From Planctomycetota bacterium (lineage in GTDB: Bacteria > Planctomycetota > UBA8742 > SKZP01), in assembly GCA_007127275.1 (NCBI GenBank), contig SKZP01000452.1:1-5540 (forward strand): a stretch of 5,540 bases of DNA. The letters are read 5' to 3'. The notes under the pieces are model-generated. The model did not search any database and was not told where the DNA came from. It saw nothing but the letters and a program-made list of their open reading frames with translations. Positions 4,888 to 5,540 of this stretch are shown one piece after another. Positions within the stretch are counted from its first letter, which is position 1, and each line of letters opens with the position of its first letter. Made by a program: the position numbers and the translations under genes.

Positions 4888-5540
4888 TCACAGCAAATCT
4901 GGAATCTTTTGCTCCTCCCGTTCGTCGACGCGCCGGAAGTAGAAGGTGACCAGGGTCGCGGTCAGCACAATGAACAGCGAATACAAGACCGGAATCATCA
5001 ACACGCGGCTCTGCTCGGGCTCGACGAAGCTTAGCAGCACCACGGTGATGGCGAGCGGGCCGTTCTGGATCCCGGTCTCCAAGGCGACGGTGCGGCAATT
5101 GCGCGGGTGAATCCGCACGAGCTTGCCGAAGAGGTAGCCGAGGAAGATGCCCATCAGGCCGAGGAAGATTGCCGCGAAGTAAATCTGCCACGGCGTCTCG
5201 AGCAGCAGTTGAAAGTTGCGCGGCACCCAGGTGACGATCAAAAAGATGATCACCACGACCCCCAGCAGGCTCCCGAGGAGCTCGGAGATCGCGCCCGCGT
5301 TGGCGTTCCTCCTGCGCAGCCACATACCGATGATCGTCGGGATCAGCAGCACGAACAGCAGCGAGCCGATCTCGCTGGCGGGGATGCGGAGCGCCTCGTC
5401 GATGTCGCCCGTGTACAGCTCCATGAGGATCGGCACCATCACGACGGCGCCGAGCGTGGAGCACACGGTCATCATCAGGCTGAGACTGAGCAGGCTCTTG
5501 GAGAAGTACGCGAAGATGTTGGACGTGGTCCCGCCGGGCA
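4888..5540 (-). CDS. Bile acid:sodium symporter (BASS/SBF) family transporter, partial (N-terminus beyond right edge)
   Basis: The frame is open from the right edge to TGA at 4888-4890, giving 217 residues; about 100 N-terminal residues should lie outside. It is an inner-membrane sodium-coupled carrier of the ASBT/BASS fold. The fragment opens with PGGTTSN, the discontinuous-helix motif of the family, and later has RTVALETGIQNG, the second crossover motif. In the fragment's numbering Ser6, Asn7, Ser20 and Thr24 keep the spacing of the sodium-1 site known from Neisseria ASBT (114, 115, 128, 132), and Glu154 and Gln158 match its Glu260 and Gln264, so sodium coupling looks intact. Six membrane segments are visible near 16-36, 56-72, 86-103, 120-140, 149-170 and 178-202, followed by a charged tail. 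An ATG at 5475 is internal and not the start. Substrate cannot be told: bacterial members carry bile acids, pantoate, pyruvate and other organic anions. An outer-membrane barrel gene follows 98 bases downstream. Confidence 0.95.
   Translation of the reverse strand, partial: PGGTTSNIFAYFSKSLLSLSLMMTVCSTLGAVVMVPILMELYTGDIDEALRIPASEIGSLLFVLLIPTIIGMWLRRRNANAGAISELLGSLLGVVVIIFLIVTWVPRNFQLLLETPWQIYFAAIFLGLMGIFLGYLFGKLVRIHPRNCRTVALETGIQNGPLAITVVLLSFVEPEQSRVLMIPVLYSLFIVLTATLVTFYFRRVDEREEQKIPDLL

Noticed and set aside
3773..4942. A 389-codon plus-strand open frame opposite the barrel gene
   Set aside because: It lies antisense to a gene with a clear signal peptide and barrel ending. Its product is a Val/Ala/Glu-rich mirror of that gene's codon bias, with no domain, signal peptide or recognisable motif.
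4862..5464. A 200-codon minus-strand frame within the symporter region
   Set aside because: It is an out-of-frame overlap of the BASS gene with an Arg/His/Ala-rich product. The symporter frame carries all the conserved motifs.
1..5540. CRISPR array, tRNA/rRNA, IS element, toxin-antitoxin or defence system
   Set aside because: I found no regularly spaced repeats, cloverleaf signatures, transposase motifs or paired small genes. All long frames with real coding signs are envelope or transport proteins.

Overview
The window is high-GC, densely packed bacterial DNA. It suggests a Gram-negative (diderm) organism: one gene encodes an outer-membrane beta-barrel with a Sec signal peptide and a C-terminal phenylalanine, and two others encode lipoproteins. 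The OppC-like permease with two extra membrane helices, together with the LppM-like lipoprotein, recalls Planctomycetota, Myxococcota and related deep lineages. That placement comes from remembered family patterns only; no marker gene is present.

Layout from left to right. Bases 1-571 (minus strand) hold the first 190 codons of a coiled-coil-rich lipoprotein of unknown function that runs off the left edge. Bases 718-1770 (minus) hold a complete lipoprotein with an LppM/DUF3153-like front half and a lipocalin-like rear half; it lies upstream of the first gene in the same direction. Bases 1771-2132 form the divergent control region, with several inverted repeats and potential RNA hairpins and what may be the tail of a broken gene. 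Bases 2133-3455 (plus) encode an OppC/DppC-type ABC transporter permease. Its stop codon interlocks with that of the next, convergent gene. Bases 3452-4789 (minus) encode a porin-like or alginate-export-like outer-membrane barrel. A 98-base gap rich in palindromes separates it from bases 4888-5540 (minus), the C-terminal two thirds of a bile acid:sodium symporter (BASS/SBF) family transporter, cut by the right edge.

The genes share a theme of envelope and transport: two lipoproteins, one inner-membrane ABC permease without its partners, one outer-membrane barrel and one sodium-coupled inner-membrane carrier. The symporter and barrel lie in tandem and could move one solute across both membranes, but this is inference. 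I see no phage, IS, CRISPR, tRNA or rRNA feature, and no clearly new system. The most unusual points are the isolated permease with a possible relic of its OppB partner just upstream, the interlocked convergent stop codons, and the structured leader before the permease.
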